Shown here piece by piece: positions 60,354-64,000 of a DNA stretch of 64,000 bases (within the stretch, counting starts at the first letter, position 1; the number at the start of each line of letters is the position of its first letter). The translations under genes and the position numbers were made by a program. The stretch is from Verrucomicrobiia bacterium (GTDB taxonomy: Bacteria; Verrucomicrobiota; Verrucomicrobiia; Opitutales; Cerasicoccaceae). Location of the stretch: contig JAUIAM010000018.1 of NCBI GenBank assembly GCA_030425485.1, positions 1 through 64,000 on the forward strand, read 5' to 3'. The notes under the pieces are model-generated. The model did not search any database. It was given only the letters and a program-made list of their open reading frames with translations, and was not told where the DNA came from.

Positions 60354-60497
60354 GTACTGGGCGGCGTGGGCCCGCTCTGAGGCATCGGGTGACTTGCGCC
60401 CGTATGGAGTCGCCTTGTGAGGGCGCAGCTTGCACCAGGTGAAGCGGTTGACCTGTACTTGCGGAGTTACGGGCTTATCGCAAGGGTAGCATGCAGC

Positions 60498-62453
60498 TTA
60501 CTTGCCCTCAGGGCTTTCGTCGCGGTTTAATCCATCGCTTACGGTGCCATCATCGAGGGGGTTGGCTTTGGTCGAGCGCAGGATTGCCAGCATCTGTCGG
60601 AGGTTGATCGTGCCACCAATGAGGAACCAGATGGTGACGACGACGGCTTTCAGCATGCCGATGCCGAGGTAGATTTTCCAATATGAAAACCACCAGTCGT
60701 CACTCCAGCGCTCATGTATATTCATGATGGATATGATGACGAATGCGCTGAAAAGGCTCATGGACCACGCGATGGTCAGGTAAAATACGACCCTGTCCCG
60801 AATATTAAAATCCTTGCCTGGTCGGAGCGCGGCCCAGTTCAGTTTGAACTTGGTGTTGCGGTAGTTCTCGGGGTGCGGTGTTAGCTCGGCGTACTCGCCA
60901 CGGTGTAACATGCGATCGAGGTTGAAGTGCTTTCGCTGTGCCAGAGATACGATGAAGTAAATGCTGAGCGAAGTCACCATGGCCGCGAAAAGCATCTGCT
61001 GGCCGTCAAAGGGGAAGTCGGGGTTAACTTGCTTGGTAATGATGCCGCCACAGCCGATAATGGCGCCGGTAATCATCGAGGCGAAGGCGCCAGCAGTCGT
61101 ACCCCTTCGCGTATAGAGACCGCCGATGATGGCTGCGCCAGCACCCCCGAGGAAGAGCGCACCCGTGAGCGAAAAGAAAAGCAGAATGTACTGCGTCTGC
61201 TGGAAGAACAGGCTGAAGAAAAAGGCAAAGATGGCCACGCCGCAGATGGACAGGCGGAGTGCGATGAGGTGTACCTTCGGAGAAAGGGGTTTACCGCGGA
61301 GGGGCACGATCACGTCCTGTATCAGGATGCTTCCCCATGAGTGCAGGTAGGTATTGTCCGTGGAGATGGCAGAGGCAAACATGACAGTAGCGAACAAGCC
61401 CAGTAGGCCGACCGGGAGCAGTTCTCGCATGATGACGGGGGTTGTCAGCTGCTCGCGTACTTGCCCATTGGTGATCGTCTCGAGCGCGGCGCGAGCACTT
61501 TCGGCTTCGGCCTGATGGCTGGTCCCGTGCAGTACCATGAGCGCAGCGATGGGCAGAAAAATCGGCAGTAGCGAGGTAACTGCGGTGCGCCACTGAGCGA
61601 GGACTTTCCCCATGCGGGCTTCATGCGGCGAGCGGGCCGATGCGTTATATGCCTGTCCACCTTGCCAGGCCATGGTCCAGTAGAAGGCACCGAACAGGTT
61701 TACCATGAAGAAGAAGGCGTTGAAGTGCTTTACTTCGCCAGCATCGAAGGGGTTAATCTTGGACTCCCCGCTTGGCCCAAGAGACTGCATCGTTTGTTTC
61801 ACATCGATCAGGTTGAATTGCAGGACGAGGTAGATGAGCACAACGACCAGCACGATGTTGATGAACTGCGCCTGAATGAAGTCCGTCACCATAATCACGA
61901 TCTGACCACCACTCAGGGTAAAGGCCAGGGCGAGCGAGAGCAGCACGATCATGACCACGGGGAAGGTTGGGATGGCGAAGCCCTCGACGGATATGCCTTC
62001 GGGAAGCCCGCAGAAGTAGATGAAGAAGCGGGCCGTCACGGCTGGGAAAATGCCGTAGTTGATGATGCCTGAGGTGAACGCCAGCATACCGGCAAAAATA
62101 CGGAAGCGGCGCCCGTAGCGGAGCTCAAAGAATTGCCCGAGCGTCATGGCGCGGGTTTGCCTGTAGCGGTAGATGACCCATCCGGTGGTGGAGATAATCA
62201 ACGCGGCTGGCAGCAGCATGAGATGCCAAAAGGCCGGTACGAACCCGGCCAGAAAGTACATCTCGAAGTATGCGATGAGGTTGATAGCACCGGTGCCCGA
62301 AGCGCCCTCGGCCATGGTGAGCAAGTATCGGCCGGCCGAGCGGTTGGCCGACAGAAATTCGGCCACGCTGGTGGTGTACTTGCGCAGTAGAAGGGCAACC
62401 ACGATGAGCACGACAGGAAACGTGCCCAGTATAGTCCAATCAAGTAAACTCAT
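60498..62453 (-). CDS. Sodium:solute symporter family transporter
   Basis: The 651-residue protein has about 13-14 transmembrane helices and the start of the SSS fold (LLDWTILGTFPVVLIVVALLL), then GHDSNA-type family regions such as SANRSAGRYLLTMAEGASGTGA and FASAISTDNTYLHSWGSI. It should import a sugar or sugar acid with sodium ions. In the glycan cluster it is the likely uptake route. It is in the same operon as the FAD-oxidoreductase-type gene 48 bp upstream. Confidence 0.9.
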   Translation of the reverse strand: MSLLDWTILGTFPVVLIVVALLLRKYTTSVAEFLSANRSAGRYLLTMAEGASGTGAINLIAYFEMYFLAGFVPAFWHLMLLPAALIISTTGWVIYRYRQTRAMTLGQFFELRYGRRFRIFAGMLAFTSGIINYGIFPAVTARFFIYFCGLPEGISVEGFAIPTFPVVMIVLLSLALAFTLSGGQIVIMVTDFIQAQFINIVLVVVLIYLVLQFNLIDVKQTMQSLGPSGESKINPFDAGEVKHFNAFFFMVNLFGAFYWTMAWQGGQAYNASARSPHEARMGKVLAQWRTAVTSLLPIFLPIAALMVLHGTSHQAEAESARAALETITNGQVREQLTTPVIMRELLPVGLLGLFATVMFASAISTDNTYLHSWGSILIQDVIVPLRGKPLSPKVHLIALRLSICGVAIFAFFFSLFFQQTQYILLFFSLTGALFLGGAGAAIIGGLYTRRGTTAGAFASMITGAIIGCGGIITKQVNPDFPFDGQQMLFAAMVTSLSIYFIVSLAQRKHFNLDRMLHRGEYAELTPHPENYRNTKFKLNWAALRPGKDFNIRDRVVFYLTIAWSMSLFSAFVIISIMNIHERWSDDWWFSYWKIYLGIGMLKAVVVTIWFLIGGTINLRQMLAILRSTKANPLDDGTVSDGLNRDESPEGK

Positions 62454-62501
62454 GGATATACTGCTATGCGCTGAGAAGGATGGCGATGTGTCGGGCGGGT
62501 G

Positions 62502-63893
62502 CTACGTCGTGACCTTTGTGATCGCATCGATATCCACAATGGCCCCTGCCTCGCGCAGTTTGGAGCGGAGCTCTGCAACGTCCACGCGACTGAAGTCTAC
62601 TGCCCCATTGACAAGCATGGCCGCGGCCAGGCCGGAGGCTTCTCCCATGGCGTAGCAGGGAGCCATTACGCGCAGCGGGCCGAGCACTTCACGTTCTACA
62701 CTCACGGCGCGCCCCGGACAGATGATGTTCTTTATCGGTTGCGCTACCATGATGGAGTAGGGGATGGGTACCACGTCCGGCGCTTTGATGTTCTGCTCTT
62801 CCGTTGGCTGGACGCTGGGCTTCTTCGGATCGGGAAGGTCAAAGCCGTAACCGCTGAACCCAATCGTGTCCTCGAATTCTTTTCGCGCCATCATGTCGGC
62901 CAGGGTATAGGTATAGTCGGCTTTTATCCTGCGGGTTTCCCGGATGCCCAGCGAGGTAGAGATGTCAATAATTCTGCACTCGGAAAAACCCGGGAAGTGC
63001 TGCCTCATGAGCTGGAATAGCCGCATGACTTGCGACCTTCCCTCCATCATGCCGTGCGAAATGGAGCGGCCATCGGTTCCGTCCACGCCACAAATACGGC
63101 TAGTGTTAATCATGAAAGTGCCGCGTTCCGGTGACTGCTGGCTGATGAAGATGTCAAAGTCGAAGGGCCATTCTCCCTTGGCTTTGAGGTCATTGATGAT
63201 CTCTTTGAGGCGGATGGATTCGTTATCGCGTATGTAGCTCTCCAGCTTATCCTGATCGACTCGGTCGACACGGAACATGAGCGTGGCAGGTGTCATTAAG
63301 CCATCTGATTCCCGGCCTTTGACAAAGTCGCAACCCGACCGGGCGGCGACGTCCCCGTCTCCGGTTGCATCCACAACGGCTTTGGTAGCTACGGCCTGGA
63401 GCCCGCTCTTATTGTGGTAGATGACGTGCTGGATGCGCTCGTCTTGCACGTCGACCGAGACAAACGAAGTGAAGTAAAGGACATCGACTCCGGCTTCGAT
63501 CATCAGCTTATCCAGCAGGCTGATCATGGCCTTGGGTTCAAAATAGAAACCCACGGCGAGGTCGCCGTTTGCCCAGCCGAAGGGCTGGTACATCGCATTG
63601 GGGATGGCGGTCGGGTCGACGCCACTGCCTTCGGCGATGAGTGCCTCAGCGACTTCATCAAAGATGCCTGCGATGCAGGGTGTGGCATCGTTGCGGGTGC
63701 GTCCACCGAGCAGGCTGTTGACACCTGCGCTGGTGCCGACGCCGCCCAACTGACCTGTGCTCTCGAGGAGAAGCACGCGTGCGCCTGCGCGTGCGGCAGC
63801 TAGTGCTGCGGGGACGCCAGAGGGGCCGCCGCCGCAGACTACGACGTCATAGGAATCAACGACGGGGATCGGATCGTTGTGGTGAATATTCAT
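62502..63893 (-). CDS. FAD-dependent oxidoreductase family protein
   Basis: The 463-residue protein has the FAD motif VVVCGGGPSGVPAALAAARAG, the ATG-type motif VVDATGDGDVAARSGCDFV and a C-terminal VMAPCYAMGEASGLAAAML, typical of the FAD_oxidored (PF12831) family. Members often sit in sulfatase- and polysaccharide-rich loci. No signal peptide is visible. The reaction is unknown. It is co-transcribed with the sodium symporter and a partial gene upstream. Confidence 0.85.
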   Translation of the reverse strand: MNIHHNDPIPVVDSYDVVVCGGGPSGVPAALAAARAGARVLLLESTGQLGGVGTSAGVNSLLGGRTRNDATPCIAGIFDEVAEALIAEGSGVDPTAIPNAMYQPFGWANGDLAVGFYFEPKAMISLLDKLMIEAGVDVLYFTSFVSVDVQDERIQHVIYHNKSGLQAVATKAVVDATGDGDVAARSGCDFVKGRESDGLMTPATLMFRVDRVDQDKLESYIRDNESIRLKEIINDLKAKGEWPFDFDIFISQQSPERGTFMINTSRICGVDGTDGRSISHGMMEGRSQVMRLFQLMRQHFPGFSECRIIDISTSLGIRETRRIKADYTYTLADMMARKEFEDTIGFSGYGFDLPDPKKPSVQPTEEQNIKAPDVVPIPYSIMVAQPIKNIICPGRAVSVEREVLGPLRVMAPCYAMGEASGLAAAMLVNGAVDFSRVDVAELRSKLREAGAIVDIDAITKVTT

Positions 63894-63934
63894 GGCAATG
63901 CTTGGGTCGTGGTGCTGGTTTGGGTTTTAAAGTC

Positions 63935-64000
63935 TTACTTTAGCTCGATAACGAGCTCGTCGATAGTGACGTCCTGGGGGCTGCGGCTAGCATCGATTTG
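63935..64000 (-). CDS. C-terminal end of an unknown gene (cut by the window)
   Basis: The last 21 codons and TAA of an open frame that enters from the right edge (...DVTIDELVIELK). It lies 41 bp before the FAD-oxidoreductase-type gene on the same strand, so it is probably in the same operon. The beta-strand-like ending is common in sugar-binding or carbohydrate-enzyme C-termini. Too short to name. Confidence 0.5.
   Translation of the reverse strand, partial: QIDASRSPQDVTIDELVIELK

Overview
The window looks like a chromosomal segment of a heterotrophic, polysaccharide-degrading bacterium of the Verrucomicrobiota, most likely class Opitutia (Puniceicoccales/Opitutales type). The evidence is indirect but consistent: a PEP-CTERM protein, two pseudopilin-like proteins of the H-X9-DG type, three sulfatases, three GH110-like beta-helix proteins, a GxxExxY gene, and many start codons with no Shine-Dalgarno sequence. 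No rRNA, tRNA, CRISPR array, prophage or complete insertion sequence was found.

Region 1 (0.5-19.9 kb) is mostly housekeeping. It starts with a PpiD/SurA-type periplasmic folding factor. Next is a tightly coupled envelope operon: a TPR protein, an ExbB/TolQ channel, an ExbD/TolR protein, an unknown membrane-anchored protein, then a LolC/E-type permease and a LolD-type ATPase. Then come gltB and gltD, split by a small cassette that carries a GxxExxY gene between inverted repeats, followed by a HAD hydrolase, prfA (RF1), a lipoprotein and a DoxX-like protein.

Region 2 (20.2-30.4 kb) holds a TPR lipoprotein, a DUF362 protein and a run of ten minus-strand genes that looks like an envelope-stress island. 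Read in the direction of transcription, these are a small lipoprotein, a DUF1328 protein, a YqaE/Pmp3 protein, a PA2169-type four-helix bundle, a cardiolipin synthase, an AlgB-like sigma-54 activator, a KinB-like sensor kinase, DUF883 and YqjE proteins, and a small basic protein.

Region 3 (30.7-64 kb) is a glycan-use locus. A pseudopilin and a LacI-type regulator sit next to a large secreted PL8-like polysaccharide lyase; near-identical LacI-type operators precede the pilin and the lyase. An araBAD operon follows, with its own divergent LacI-type regulator. Then come three sulfatases, three GH110-like proteins (one with two extra beta-sandwich-like modules that are also found in the neighbouring PEP-CTERM protein), a 2-hydroxyacid dehydrogenase, a second pseudopilin, an N-acetylneuraminate-lyase/DHDPS family aldolase, a cytoplasmic BNR/sialidase-like protein, a sodium:solute symporter and a secreted-type FAD oxidoreductase family member. 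Together they suggest extracellular cleavage and desulfation of a complex, probably galactose-, uronate- and possibly sialic-acid-containing glycan, import, and cytoplasmic breakdown. A short AT-rich palindrome, TGATATATCA or a close variant, recurs in the gaps between genes from 45 to 58 kb and may be a shared regulatory site.
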